NCBI RefSeq assembly: GCF_035917575.1
Contig: NZ_CP109090.1
Location: 6,138,001-6,202,000, forward strand
Direction: 5' to 3'
DNA from: Streptomyces sp. NBC_01788
Lineage (GTDB): Bacteria; Actinomycetota; Actinomycetes; Streptomycetales; Streptomycetaceae
Length of the DNA stretch: 64,000 nucleotides
Made by a program: the position numbers and the translations under genes. Of this stretch, positions 51,421 to 62,542 are shown piece after piece; positions within the stretch are counted from its first letter, which is position 1, and each line of letters starts with the position of its first letter. The notes under the pieces were generated by a model. The model was given only the letters and a program-made list of their open reading frames with translations. It was not told where the DNA came from and made no database searches.

Positions 51421-53175
51421 TCAGTGCTGCACCAGCACCGCGCACGACTCCGCGGGCACGTGCAGCACCCCGTCCGCCCCGGGGGCCGTGACCGGCTCCC
51501 AGGCGGCCAGCACCTCGACGGGGCGGTTGCCGAGGGGGATCTCCGCCGGCGTCTCGGCGAGATTGAGCGCCACCAGCACGTCCCCGCGCCGGAAGGCGAA
51601 CCAGCGGGCCTCCTCGTCGTAGGCCACCTTGGTGTCGGCGAGATCGGGGTCGGTGAGGTCGGGCTGCTCCTGCCGCAGCGCGGTCAGCCGGCGGTACCAG
51701 GCCAGCACGCGCGCGTGCGGCTCGCGTCCCGGCTCGGACCAGTCCAGGCAGGAGCGGTCGCGGGTCGCCGGGTCCTGCGGGTCGGGCACGTCCGCCTCCG
51801 CCCAGCCGTGCTCGGCGAACTCCCGCCGCCGGCCCCGGCGCACCGCCTCCGCGAGTTCCGGGTCGGTGTGGTCGGTGAAGTACTGCCACGGCGTGCCGGC
51901 CGCCCACTCCTCGCCCATGAACAGCATCGGCGTGAACGGCGCGGTCAGCGTCAGCGTGGCCGCGCAGGCCAGCAGCCCGGGGGAGCCGGCGAGCAGCATG
52001 GACAGGCGGTCGCCCCGGGCGCGGTTGCCGATCTGGTCGTGGGTCTGGCTGTAGCCGAGCAGCCGGTGCCCGGCCACCCGGGTGCGGTCCAGCGGGCGGC
52101 CGTGGTGGCGCCCCCGGAAGCCGGAGTACGTACCGTCGTGGAAGTAGCCGCCGGTGAGCGTCTTGGCGACCGCCGCGAGCGGGGCCCGCCCGAAGTCGGC
52201 GTAGTAGCCCTGGGCCTCGCCGGTGAGCGCCGAGTGCAGCGCGTGGTGGAAGTCGTCGTTCCACTGGGCGTCGAGGCCGAGGCCGCCCTCCGCGCGCGGG
52301 GTGATGAGCCGCGGGTCGTTCAGGTCCGACTCCGCGATCAGGAACGGACGGCGGCCCAGGTCGGCGGAGAGCGCGTGCACGGCCGTCGACAGTTCCTCCA
52401 GGAAGTGGCACGCGCGCGTGTCCACGAGCGCGTGCACCGCGTCCAGGCGCAGACCGTCGATCCGGTAGTCGCGCAGCCAGGCGAGCGCGCTGCCGACCAG
52501 GAACCGGCGCACCTCGTCCGAGCCGGGCGCGTCCAGGTTGACGGCGGCGCCCCAGGGGGTGTGGTGGGTGTCGGTGAAGTAGGGCCCGAACCGCGGCAGA
52601 TGGTTGCCCGACGGGCCCAGGTGGTTGTGCACCACGTCCAGGACCACGCCGAGGCCCAGCTCGTGGGCCCGGTCGACGAAGCGCTTCAGGCCCTCGGGGC
52701 CGCCGTACGGCTCGTGCACCGCCCACAGCGACACCCCGTCGTAGCCCCAGCCGTGCCGGCCGGGGAAGGGGCACACCGGCATCAACTCCACGTGGGTGAC
52801 GCCCAGTTCCACCAGGTGCGGCAACCGCTCGGCGGCCGCGTCGAAGGTGCCCTCGGGCGTGTACGTGCCGATGTGCAACTCGTACATGACCGCGCCGGGC
52901 AGCGGGCGCCCGGCCCGGTCGGCGGAGCGCCACGCGTACCGCGTGTGCTCGACGACCGCGCTCAGCCCGTCCGGTCCGTCCGGCTGCCGGGGCGAGCGCG
53001 GATCGGGCAGCACCGGGCCGTCGTCCAGCGCGAATCCGTACCGCGAGCCGTCGCGCGCGTCGGCCTCACCCGTCCACCACCCCTCCCGCTCCGGATCGCG
53101 CTCCAACACGCGCGTGGCGCCGTCGCACTGGAGCGTCACACGGCCGGCCTGTGGTGCCCACACCTCGAACTGCAC
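51421..53175 (-). CDS. treZ: Malto-oligosyltrehalose trehalohydrolase TreZ
   Basis: A 584-residue GH13 enzyme that releases trehalose from maltooligosyl-trehalose. An N-terminal beta-sandwich (FEVWAPQAGRVTLQCDG) is followed by the barrel with VLDVVHNHLGPSGNHLPRFG, the nucleophile GLRLDAVHAL, the acid/base region FLIAESDLNDPRL and YSQTHDQIGNRARGDRLS. The WAAGTPWQYFTDHTDPELAE segment is typical of TreZ. It forms the second half of the TreY-TreZ trehalose pathway; treY lies 2.6 kb upstream on the same strand. The start ATG is at 53175. Confidence 0.95.
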   Translation of the reverse strand: MQFEVWAPQAGRVTLQCDGATRVLERDPEREGWWTGEADARDGSRYGFALDDGPVLPDPRSPRQPDGPDGLSAVVEHTRYAWRSADRAGRPLPGAVMYELHIGTYTPEGTFDAAAERLPHLVELGVTHVELMPVCPFPGRHGWGYDGVSLWAVHEPYGGPEGLKRFVDRAHELGLGVVLDVVHNHLGPSGNHLPRFGPYFTDTHHTPWGAAVNLDAPGSDEVRRFLVGSALAWLRDYRIDGLRLDAVHALVDTRACHFLEELSTAVHALSADLGRRPFLIAESDLNDPRLITPRAEGGLGLDAQWNDDFHHALHSALTGEAQGYYADFGRAPLAAVAKTLTGGYFHDGTYSGFRGRHHGRPLDRTRVAGHRLLGYSQTHDQIGNRARGDRLSMLLAGSPGLLACAATLTLTAPFTPMLFMGEEWAAGTPWQYFTDHTDPELAEAVRRGRRREFAEHGWAEADVPDPQDPATRDRSCLDWSEPGREPHARVLAWYRRLTALRQEQPDLTDPDLADTKVAYDEEARWFAFRRGDVLVALNLAETPAEIPLGNRPVEVLAAWEPVTAPGADGVLHVPAESCAVLVQH

Positions 53176-53347
53176 GGACGGTTCCCCTTCGTTCGCTCAC
53201 CGTGACGTCGCCGTCCATGGTGCGCCACAAGAGATCGATCCGCTTTTGAATCCCCCTTTTGCGGCGGGTGTCGCCGGGTCCGCGGGCCTGGTGTGCCTCT
53301 TCGTGATGGCTGGACACGGGGGGATCGGCTGACCGACAATCAGCAAC

Positions 53348-53899
53348 GTGACGTCGCCCTCTGAGTCCCACGCGTTCCCCGCGCGGCTGTCCGACGCGGA
53401 GCGCGACAAGGCGCTGAAGGTGCTCCGTGACGGCGTCGCGATGGGCCGGCTGTCCCACGACACGTTCGTACGGCGGATGGAGCTGGCCCTGGCCGCCCGC
53501 CGGCCGGACGAACTCGCCGTGCTCACCTCCGACCTGCGCGCCGAGGGGCGCGTGTCCCGGCTGGTGTTCGGCACGGTCGAGGCGGTGTCCGGCTTCGGCG
53601 TACGGGTGCGGCGGGCCTGGCAGGCCGAGCGGCTGCCCAAGCTGCTGCTGCCGCACGCCGGGAGCGGTCACCCGTTGCGCATAGGGCGCGATCCGGCGTG
53701 CGGTCTGCGGCTGTCCCACGAGACGGTCTCCCGGGTGCACGCCGAGCTGCGGCACCAGGGCGGGATGTGGGTGCTGCGGGACCTCGGCTCGACCAACGGC
53801 ACGACCGTCAACGGGCGGCGCGTGGTCGGCGCGGCCGTCGTGCGCGCGGGGGACCAGGTGGGATTCGGGCAGGTGGCGTACCGGCTCTCCGCGAACTGA
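53348..53899 (+). CDS. DUF1707-FHA domain protein
   Basis: A 183-residue cytoplasmic protein. The N-terminal DUF1707 (about 10-65) shows RLSDAERDKALKVLRDGVAM, GRLSHDTFVRRMELALAARR and ELAVLTSDL. The C-terminal FHA domain (about 100-180) has the phosphothreonine pocket residues in LRIGRDPACGLRLSHETVSR, VHAELRHQGG and LRDLGSTNGTTVNGRRV. It should bind Thr-phosphorylated partners, hence a Ser/Thr-kinase adaptor. GTG 53348 is the start. It is divergent from treZ over 172 bases. Confidence 0.92.
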   Translation: MTSPSESHAFPARLSDAERDKALKVLRDGVAMGRLSHDTFVRRMELALAARRPDELAVLTSDLRAEGRVSRLVFGTVEAVSGFGVRVRRAWQAERLPKLLLPHAGSGHPLRIGRDPACGLRLSHETVSRVHAELRHQGGMWVLRDLGSTNGTTVNGRRVVGAAVVRAGDQVGFGQVAYRLSAN

Positions 53900-53994
53900 G
53901 CGGCGCACGCGGCGGGCCTCACACGCGCGTGTATGTGCTCACGATCGGGTGAGCCGGGGTGGGGCGTGCGGGCGGCCGTGCCGATACACCGGGC

Positions 53995-54420
53995 ATGACC
54001 CACCTCACCAAGGCGGCCACGACCCGCCTGCGGCACGGCCTGACGGCCGCGGTCGCCCTCCTGCTCGCCGGCGCCGCCCCGGCCTCGGCCACCCACCGGC
54101 CCGCCGCCCAGTCCGACTGGCTCTACCTCACGGTCGCCCACGGCGACGCCCGCGCCGGGGACGCCCGCGGTGTCCTGCTCCTGTGCGACCCGCCCCAGGG
54201 CCACGCCCACGCGGCCGACGCCTGCGCGCAGCTCCGCTCGTCCGGCGGCGACATCCACGCCATCCCGCACAAGGACGCTCTCTGCCCGATGATCTACGCC
54301 CCCGTCACGGCCCACGCCCGCGGCCAGTGGCAGGGCCGCCCGGTCGACTACACGGAGAGCTTCTCCAACACCTGCGAAATGGGCGCCAGGACAGGCGACG
54401 TCTTCGACGTCACCCCCTGA
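53995..54420 (+). CDS. SSI-type subtilisin inhibitor
   Basis: A 141-residue secreted serine-protease inhibitor. A Sec signal (TAAVALLLAGAAPASA) precedes a domain with the four conserved Cys, LLLCDPPQGHAHAADACAQL and ALCPMIYAPVTAH plus NTCEMGARTGDVFDV. The reactive-site loop CPMIYAP has Met at P1 followed by Ile, matching Met-Val in classical SSI and predicting subtilisin or metalloprotease-like targets with hydrophobic specificity. SSI proteins control extracellular proteases in development. The ATG at 53995 is used; it is convergent with the M14 peptidase gene. Confidence 0.92.
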   Translation: MTHLTKAATTRLRHGLTAAVALLLAGAAPASATHRPAAQSDWLYLTVAHGDARAGDARGVLLLCDPPQGHAHAADACAQLRSSGGDIHAIPHKDALCPMIYAPVTAHARGQWQGRPVDYTESFSNTCEMGARTGDVFDVTP

Positions 54421-54441
54421 CACCACGCCCCGGGCGCGGTG
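54421..54441. terminator. Small convergent terminator
   Basis: CACCACGCCC and GGGCGCGGTG pair over 9 of 10 positions immediately after the inhibitor stop and 14 bases before the convergent peptidase stop. Confidence 0.5.
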
Positions 54442-54454
54442 GGGTTCAGGGGTT

Positions 54455-55705
54455 TCAAGCGGGTGGGGTGCCGGCCTGGTGGGCCGTGGTGAGGACTGTG
54501 TGGCTCTGGTGTTCGATCTGGTGTTCCAGGGGGACCCAGCGGGCGTGGAAGCGGTGGGCGAAGGACTCGCTCCAGGTGGTCACCAGGTGCTCCAGGTCCG
54601 GGGCCGCGCGGTCGTCGGTCTCGCGCAGGGTGCGCAGGAGCATCGCCGCGGCCCGCAGTGGCAGGCGGCGGCCGAAGGCGTCCACGCTGCCGACGTACGC
54701 CATCGTGGTGTCCGCGGGCGGCGTGTGGAGCCAGTCCGAGGCCAGCCCCGGCACCAGGCTCAGCCCCCACTTCGCCGCCCGCAGCAGCGGCCCGTCGGCC
54801 CCGTGCAGTCGCGGCAGCGCGTCGGCGAGCACCAGCTCCACCTCCCGCGCGTCCCGCAGCAGCCGGTGCGCCAGCCGCCGTATCGCCGCCGCCGGGGCGG
54901 GATGCGGCGCGGGGTCGTCCACGAGGTCGCTCGCCCACATCGGCACCTCCACGACCGCGGTCATGCCGCCGTACCGGTGCGGATGGAACCAGGTGCTGTG
55001 CCGCGCGTCGTCCGGCATGCTCGGATACGCCGGGTCCGCGCCCGCCCCCGGCATCACCCGCACCCCGGGCCCGGACACCGGCCAGCCCGCCGCGTCCGAG
55101 GCGCCCGTGTCCACCGGTATGTGCAGCCGCGCCGCCGACTTGCCGAACGGCTCGGCGAGCCCGGGCACGTCGCGGGTCAACTGCACCCAGCTTCCGCCCA
55201 GGTCGGTGCCGTGCAGCGTCACCTGGAGGTAGGGCCGCAGCTCGTCGATCACGCCGGTCAGGGCACGCGTCTCGGGCGGCAGCCGGTCGGGCGGCAGCAC
55301 GGAGGGCGACCACTCCGGCTGCTCGGGCCCGGCGGGCCGGAAGAAGCCGAGGTGGTAGTCGAGCAGACTGCGCGGGGCCGGAGTCACGTGCAGACTCGCG
55401 CCGTCCGGGTCCGCGCACAGCAGGAAGTGCCAGGAGGTGTCCGCCCGCAACCGCTCCTCGTGCAGCACACGGCGTGCGACGGCGAGGAGGGTGGAGCCAC
55501 CGGTGGGCTCGTTGGCGTGGGCGCCCGCGACCACCAGCACCGCCCGCCGGGCGTGCCCGACGGACAGCAGGTGCAGCGGTCGTCCCGCGCTTGAGTGGCC
55601 GACCTGCCTCAGCACGCACCGGTCCGGCCGGGACGCGGCCAACGCCTGGGCGGAGGTCACCAGTTCGGCAACACTGGGGTAGCGCAACTCCGGCAGGAGA
55701 CTCAC
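54455..55705 (-). CDS. M14 family zinc carboxypeptidase-like protein
   Basis: A 416-residue protein without a signal peptide. The zinc site is recognised in VLVVAGAHANEPTGGSTLLA (H-x-x-E) and the second His in LQVTLHGTDLGGSWVQLT; the C-terminal STWFHPHRYGGMTAVVEVPM contains the likely catalytic Glu region. It belongs to the cytoplasmic M14 or AstE/AspA-like carboxypeptidases acting on peptides or N-acyl amino acids. GTG 55705 with GGGAGG 11 bases upstream is preferred; an in-frame ATG lies at 55732. It sits inside the trehalose gene group between treY and treZ, with no evident metabolic link. Confidence 0.85.
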   Translation of the reverse strand: MSLLPELRYPSVAELVTSAQALAASRPDRCVLRQVGHSSAGRPLHLLSVGHARRAVLVVAGAHANEPTGGSTLLAVARRVLHEERLRADTSWHFLLCADPDGASLHVTPAPRSLLDYHLGFFRPAGPEQPEWSPSVLPPDRLPPETRALTGVIDELRPYLQVTLHGTDLGGSWVQLTRDVPGLAEPFGKSAARLHIPVDTGASDAAGWPVSGPGVRVMPGAGADPAYPSMPDDARHSTWFHPHRYGGMTAVVEVPMWASDLVDDPAPHPAPAAAIRRLAHRLLRDAREVELVLADALPRLHGADGPLLRAAKWGLSLVPGLASDWLHTPPADTTMAYVGSVDAFGRRLPLRAAAMLLRTLRETDDRAAPDLEHLVTTWSESFAHRFHARWVPLEHQIEHQSHTVLTTAHQAGTPPA

Positions 55706-55762
55706 CCCCGACCTGTCCTCCCGGCTTCGCATTCCGCAGTACCCCACGGACGCCGGGTCCTG

Positions 55763-58117
55763 TCAAGCGCGCTCCAGCAGTGCGACCGGCAGCCGCTCGT
55801 AGAGTTCCGCCACGCGCACGTGTCCCTCGAACTCCCGTCCAGGGGTCAGCGTGTCGGCCCACCGGCCGGGCGGCAGCGGCAGCCGGGTGTCCCGCCAGCC
55901 GCCTTCCTCCGCCAGCCGCAGCGACAGCCGGGTCACGGCCGTGACCACCTCCCCGGAGCGCTCGAACGCCGCGCAGTGGGCCGCCGCCGGCCCCTCGGCG
56001 AGCAGTGGCGCGTACGTCGCCGCCGCACCGAAGACCTCCGGCCGCCGGGCGCGCAGCCGCAGCGCCGCCATCGTCACCGCCCCCTTGTCACCGGCGTCGG
56101 CGGGCGGGAACCGCGCCGGGCGGCGGTTGTCCGGGTCGACCAGGGCCCGGTACTCGGCCTCCGTGCCCTGGTACACGTCGGGCACGCCGGGCATCGTCAG
56201 ATGCACCAGGGCCGTGCCCAGGACGTTCGCCCGGATGTGCGGCTGGAGCGCGGTGCGCAGCGCGGTCACCGGCCCGGCGGGAGCTCCGCACGGCCCCTCG
56301 GTGACGAAGCGGGCCACCGCCTCCTCGTAGTCGGGTCGCTGCTCGGTCCAGCTCGTGCGCAGGCCCGCCTCCCGCACATGCTTCAGCAGGGCCTGCCGCA
56401 CGCGTTCCCCGTCCGCGGGGCCGAGGCCGAACACCGTCTGCCAGGCCGCCCACGCCAGTTGCCGGTCCGGCACGCCCTCGCCGCCGCCGGTCACCACGTC
56501 CAGCAGGTCGGCCCAGACCCGCGGGCACTCGGTGAGCACGGCCAGCGCCGCCCGTACGTCGGCGCTGCGCTTGGTGTCGTGCGTGGAGATCACCGTGCCG
56601 GTGGCCGGCCAGTCGTGCTGCACCCGGGCGCAGTACGAGTGGAAGTCCTCCGGGGGCACCGCCGGGTGGCCGGGGTCGCCGCCCACCTCGTTGGCCGACA
56701 GAAGCGGCACGTACCGGTAATAGGCCGTGTCCTCGACGGACTTGGCGCGCAGCGCGGAGGCGGCCTGCGCGAACCGGGTGCGGAACTCCAGGGCGCCGGG
56801 CCCGGATCCGGCCCGCCCGACGACCAGGTCGCGCACCACGTCGACGGCCTCACCCTCCTCCGGCACCGTGAAGGCGAGCCGGGCCTGCGCGGCGGCCTCC
56901 TCCGTGACCACGGACGCCGGGTCCACGGAGGTGTAGGGCCGGTAGACCCGGAGGCGGACCAGCAGTTCCCGCAGCGCGGTGCGCAGCGCCCAGGGCGCGC
57001 GGTCGCGCAGCTCCGGGTCCGGCGAGGTGGCGCACACCCGGCTCGCCACCCGGGTCAGCCGCTCCGTCTCGGCGGCCAGCTCGTGTGTGATCACCGTGTA
57101 CGCCGCCCGCCGTACGGTCGCCTCCCAGTCCCCGCCCTCGTCGTCGCGCGGAGCGGCGAACCGCCGGTACCGCTCGGCCAGCTCGTCCGCTCCGGCCGGG
57201 TCGGTGAACAGGCCGTCGACGTGCCGCAGGGCGTCGTAGCCGGTGGTGCCGGCGACCGGCCAGGAGGCCGGCAGGTTCTCGCCGTCGGACAGGATCTTCT
57301 CGACGACCGTCCAGCGCCCGCCGGTCGCCTCGTGCAGCCGGCGGAGGTAGGCGTCGGGGTCGGCGAGCCCGTCGGGGTGGTCGACGCGCAGCCCGTCGAC
57401 CACGCCCTCCGCCAGCAGCTGGAGGATCTTGGCGTGCGTCGCCCGGAACACCTCCGGGTCCTCCACCCGCACCCCGATCAGCTCCGAGATGCTGAAGAAG
57501 CGCCGGTAGTTCAGCTCCGTACGGGCCAGCCGCCACCACACCGGCCGGTACCACTGCGCGTCCAGCAGTTCGGGCAGGGGCAGCCCGCCGGTGCCCTCGC
57601 GCAGCGGGAAGGCGTGGTCGTGGTAGCGCAGGACGTCGCCGTCCGCCTTCAGCGCGCCGGCCTCCCGGCCGACCGGGTGGCCGAGCACAGGCAGCAGCAC
57701 CTTGCCGTCCTGGGCCTCCCAGTCGATGTCGAACCAGCGCGCGTACGGCGACGAGGGCCCCTCCCGCAGCACCTCCCACAGGGCGTGGTTGTGCCGCGGG
57801 GCCATGGCCATGTGGTTCGGCACGATGTCCACCACCAGGCCGAGCCCGTGCTCCCGGGCGGTGCGCGAAAGCCCCCGCAGGCCCTCCTCACCGCCGAGTT
57901 CGTCGCGCACCCGCGTGGGGTCCACGACGTCGTAGCCGTGCGCGGAGCCCGGCACGGCCTGAAGGACGGGCGACAGATGCAGGTGCGAGACGCCGAGCGA
58001 GGCCAGATACGGCACGGCCCGCTCCGCGGCCGCGAACGGGAACTCGGGCTGGAGCTGGAGCCGGTAGGTGGACGTCGGCACGACGGGCTCGGGACGCTCG
58101 GATGTCTCGGGTGTCAT
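55763..58117 (-). CDS. treY: Malto-oligosyltrehalose synthase TreY
   Basis: A 784-residue GH13 enzyme that converts the reducing-end glucose linkage of maltodextrins into trehalose. It starts with VPTSTYRLQLQPEFPFAAAE, then GVSHLHLSPVLQAVPGSAHG, LVVDIVPNHMAMAPRHNHAL, the nucleophile GLRVDHPDGLADPDAYLRRL, the acid/base VEKILSDGENLPASWPVAGT and GTVISTHDTKRSADVRA, all diagnostic for TreY. It precedes the M14 gene by 57 bases and follows glgX after a repeat-rich 400-base gap on the same strand. With TreZ it makes trehalose from glycogen-derived chains. Confidence 0.95.
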   Translation of the reverse strand: MTPETSERPEPVVPTSTYRLQLQPEFPFAAAERAVPYLASLGVSHLHLSPVLQAVPGSAHGYDVVDPTRVRDELGGEEGLRGLSRTAREHGLGLVVDIVPNHMAMAPRHNHALWEVLREGPSSPYARWFDIDWEAQDGKVLLPVLGHPVGREAGALKADGDVLRYHDHAFPLREGTGGLPLPELLDAQWYRPVWWRLARTELNYRRFFSISELIGVRVEDPEVFRATHAKILQLLAEGVVDGLRVDHPDGLADPDAYLRRLHEATGGRWTVVEKILSDGENLPASWPVAGTTGYDALRHVDGLFTDPAGADELAERYRRFAAPRDDEGGDWEATVRRAAYTVITHELAAETERLTRVASRVCATSPDPELRDRAPWALRTALRELLVRLRVYRPYTSVDPASVVTEEAAAQARLAFTVPEEGEAVDVVRDLVVGRAGSGPGALEFRTRFAQAASALRAKSVEDTAYYRYVPLLSANEVGGDPGHPAVPPEDFHSYCARVQHDWPATGTVISTHDTKRSADVRAALAVLTECPRVWADLLDVVTGGGEGVPDRQLAWAAWQTVFGLGPADGERVRQALLKHVREAGLRTSWTEQRPDYEEAVARFVTEGPCGAPAGPVTALRTALQPHIRANVLGTALVHLTMPGVPDVYQGTEAEYRALVDPDNRRPARFPPADAGDKGAVTMAALRLRARRPEVFGAAATYAPLLAEGPAAAHCAAFERSGEVVTAVTRLSLRLAEEGGWRDTRLPLPPGRWADTLTPGREFEGHVRVAELYERLPVALLERA

Positions 58118-58518
58118 GGAGAGCTACGTACCCGCCCGGCCGCCTTTGGTGTCACCCACCCGCCATGTGCCCGGCACCCCACCCGGCCGGGCCCCTGCTC
58201 TCGCCCGGCTGGACGAGCGCCACGGGGGCTCCCGGCCCGGGCACCGCGCCGGCGCCTCGCCCGGCAGCGCCACGGCGGCTCCGCGCCCGGCCGGGCGAGC
58301 GCCACGCCGGGCTCCCGGCCGTGGGTGCCACCCGGGCTCACAGCCCAGGGGCGCACAACGCCGCTTCTTCGTCCGGGAGGGCGGGCGCCGCACCGGCACT
58401 TCCCCCGCCCGGGGGCGCTGCGCCGGCTCCCCGCCCGGGACAGTGGGCGCCCCACCAGGCGTGTCGTCCCGACCCCCGCCCCGGGGAGCGCCACCCCGGG
58501 CTTCCGGTCCAGGGAGCG
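58118..58518. repeat. 400-base spacer of degenerate GC repeats
   Basis: Between glgX and treY lie roughly ten diverged copies of a 25-30-base unit built on GAGCGCCACGCCGGGCTCCCGGCC. There is no conserved frame. The sequence can fold extensively. It may affect read-through from glgX to treY, and the treY promoter must lie in its left end. Confidence 0.6.
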
Positions 58519-60636
<2,118 letters not shown>

Positions 60637-61098
60637 GGACAAGACTCTTTCAGGTGTGGGACGCCGCGGGTGGCGGCTTGGCACCGAGTCTCCACAAAAG
60701 TCGGGGAAGCACCTGTGACGCACGTCCGTGTGCCGAACCGGTGGGGTGAACGGTGCCCGCGGGACGAGAAGGCCCAGGTGTGCGGGGTGGGCCGAGCGGG
60801 CCGCGAGGGCCGCGGGGCCCGGGCGCGCCCGCGGGTCAACGGGAGGGCCCGGTGCTCACCCGGAGGGATGGCGGGCGCGGGGGCGTGCGGCACCGCCCGG
60901 GACGCGAACGGCGGCCGGTGCCGGTCACCGGCTATGAATCAGCTCACTCGGCGGGGGCCGGGCCGCCGGAACACGTAAGCACCGTGCGGAAGTTGGGAAA
61001 GGAGCTGTGCATCCGGCTGCGTCGTGCGCCGCTCCCGGAGTACCCTTCCTTGATCGTTGGGACGGGGAGTGCCCGGGGGAGCGGAAGGCGGTGCACGG
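60637..61098. other. Divergent promoter region between glgX and the SAV2148-family gene
   Basis: About 460 bases of GC-rich DNA without a gene. On the plus strand GGAAC (60968-60972) and GTT (60992-60994) are 19 bases apart, a weak match to SigR/SigE-type promoters, about 105 bases before the downstream start. No strong hairpin or repeat was found. Confidence 0.35.
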
Positions 61099-62337
61099 GT
61101 GGGCTCGGGAGGCCTGGAGCTGCCCTCTGGTGACGAGGGTCACGAGGGGCACTCCGCAGACGTCCCCTCCGGCGCGGTGTCCCTGGCCCGGCCGATGGAC
61201 GCGGGTGCCATCGGGCCGGAGCTGGACTGGGACGCGGGCGCCTGGCGCGAGGTGCGTACCCGCGCCCAGCGGGCCGGCCGCGCCTACATCTGGCTGAACC
61301 TCGTCGAACAGCGGCTGCGCGCCGTCGTGGCCGCCGTGCTGCGCCCCGTCTACGAGCCCGTCCACGGCGACGACTGGGTGGTGGCCGCCGCCGGACCGGC
61401 CGGCCAGGAGTGGGTGCAGCGGGCCGTCGCGGTACGCGAAGTCAGCCGCCGCAAGGGCTACTTGCTCGACCCGGCCGACGACAACGTGATCAGCTTCCTC
61501 ACCCTGCCGCAGATGCGTGAGCTGGTGGTGCAGCACTGGCCGTGCTTCGCGCCCTACATAGACGAGCGCCGGGACGTCGAACTCGCCCTGGACGAGCTGG
61601 AGGTGGCCCGCAACGTCGTCTCCCGCAACCGGGCGCTGTCGGAGGCGGTGCTGAACCAGGCCGAGCGGGCCTCCGCGCGGCTGCTCGACATCCTCGGCAC
61701 CGGCGGCGACGTGCCTTCCGCCCGTCGGCTGCCGGTCGACGCGGTCGAGGACCTGGTCGGCGACCGGTACGCGGACGTGGTCGCGGTGCACCCGGACCGG
61801 GTGCGGCTCATGCGCCAGTTCCCGGCCGAGGACATGTTCGGCGGCGCCCGCCGCCTGGACGCCATCGGCATCGGCCTGAACCTGCTCGTGCAGAACTTCT
61901 CCGGCCGGCGCCTGGTGCGGCTCGCCGAGTCCGGCTGCCGGGTGCGGCTGCTGTTCCTCAACCCGGCTTCCAGCGCGGTGAAGCGGCGCGAGCGCGAACT
62001 CGGGCTCAAGCGCGGGGAGCTGAGCCGCTCGGTGGAGATGAACATCCTGCACATGCGCCGGGTGCGCGGCAGGCTGCGCGACCCGGGCGCCTTCGAGATC
62101 CAGGTCTACGACGAGACCCCCCGGGTCACCGCCTACCTGGTGGACGGCGACGGCTCGGACGGTGTCGGGGTCGTGCAGTCCTATCTGCGGCGCAGCCGGG
62201 GCATGGAGGCCCCCGTCTTCGTCCTGCGGAACGGGAACAAGGTGGTCAAACCCGGCGACATCGACGAAAGCGGCCTCTTCTCCGCCTATCGCGAGGAGTT
62301 CGAGCTGATGTGGGCGGATTCGCGCCCGGTGTCCTGA
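61099..62337 (+). CDS. SAV2148-family HEPN domain protein
   Basis: A 412-residue cytoplasmic protein of a family conserved in Streptomyces. GTG 61099 gives the N-terminus VGSGGLELPSGDEGHEGHSA seen in relatives. It contains DWDAGAWREVRTRAQRAGRA, YIWLNLVEQRLRAVVAAVLR, ELALDELEVARNVVSRNRAL (helical HEPN-like region with the R-N-x-x-x-x-R pattern) and VVAVHPDRVRLMRQFPAEDM. The C-terminal half (SGCRVRLLFLNPASSAVKRR, EIQVYDETPRVTAYLVDG) resembles a phospholipase-D-like or signalling fold. HEPN proteins are often RNases; activity here is unproven. It appears monocistronic. Confidence 0.85.
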   Translation: MGSGGLELPSGDEGHEGHSADVPSGAVSLARPMDAGAIGPELDWDAGAWREVRTRAQRAGRAYIWLNLVEQRLRAVVAAVLRPVYEPVHGDDWVVAAAGPAGQEWVQRAVAVREVSRRKGYLLDPADDNVISFLTLPQMRELVVQHWPCFAPYIDERRDVELALDELEVARNVVSRNRALSEAVLNQAERASARLLDILGTGGDVPSARRLPVDAVEDLVGDRYADVVAVHPDRVRLMRQFPAEDMFGGARRLDAIGIGLNLLVQNFSGRRLVRLAESGCRVRLLFLNPASSAVKRRERELGLKRGELSRSVEMNILHMRRVRGRLRDPGAFEIQVYDETPRVTAYLVDGDGSDGVGVVQSYLRRSRGMEAPVFVLRNGNKVVKPGDIDESGLFSAYREEFELMWADSRPVS

Positions 62338-62446
62338 AACGCCCTCAGTCCCCGGGTGCCAAGCGGAACGTGGTCCTCGGTTTGTCAGTGGCGCGTGCGA
62401 TCGTGGAGGCCACTGGGGGAACGCACCACCGAGAAGGGGGGCCGCC

Positions 62447-62542
62447 ATGGGCCGGCACCGGGAACTGCTGATCGGCTTCGACCTGGAGACGACCGGGACG
62501 GATCCGCGCGAGACGCGCATCGTCACGGGGGCCGTGCGATGA
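62447..62542 (+). pseudogene. Truncated 5' copy of a 3'-5' exonuclease gene
   Basis: A 31-codon frame, MGRHRELLIGFDLETTGTDP then RETRIVTGAVR, carries the exonuclease motif I (FDLETTGTD). It ends by a TGA that overlaps the ATG of the full-length exonuclease (ATGA). Over about 20 codons it aligns directly with the start of that gene but differs at many silent positions, so it is a paralogous rather than a recent duplicate. It may now act as a leader peptide coupled to the downstream gene. Confidence 0.7.
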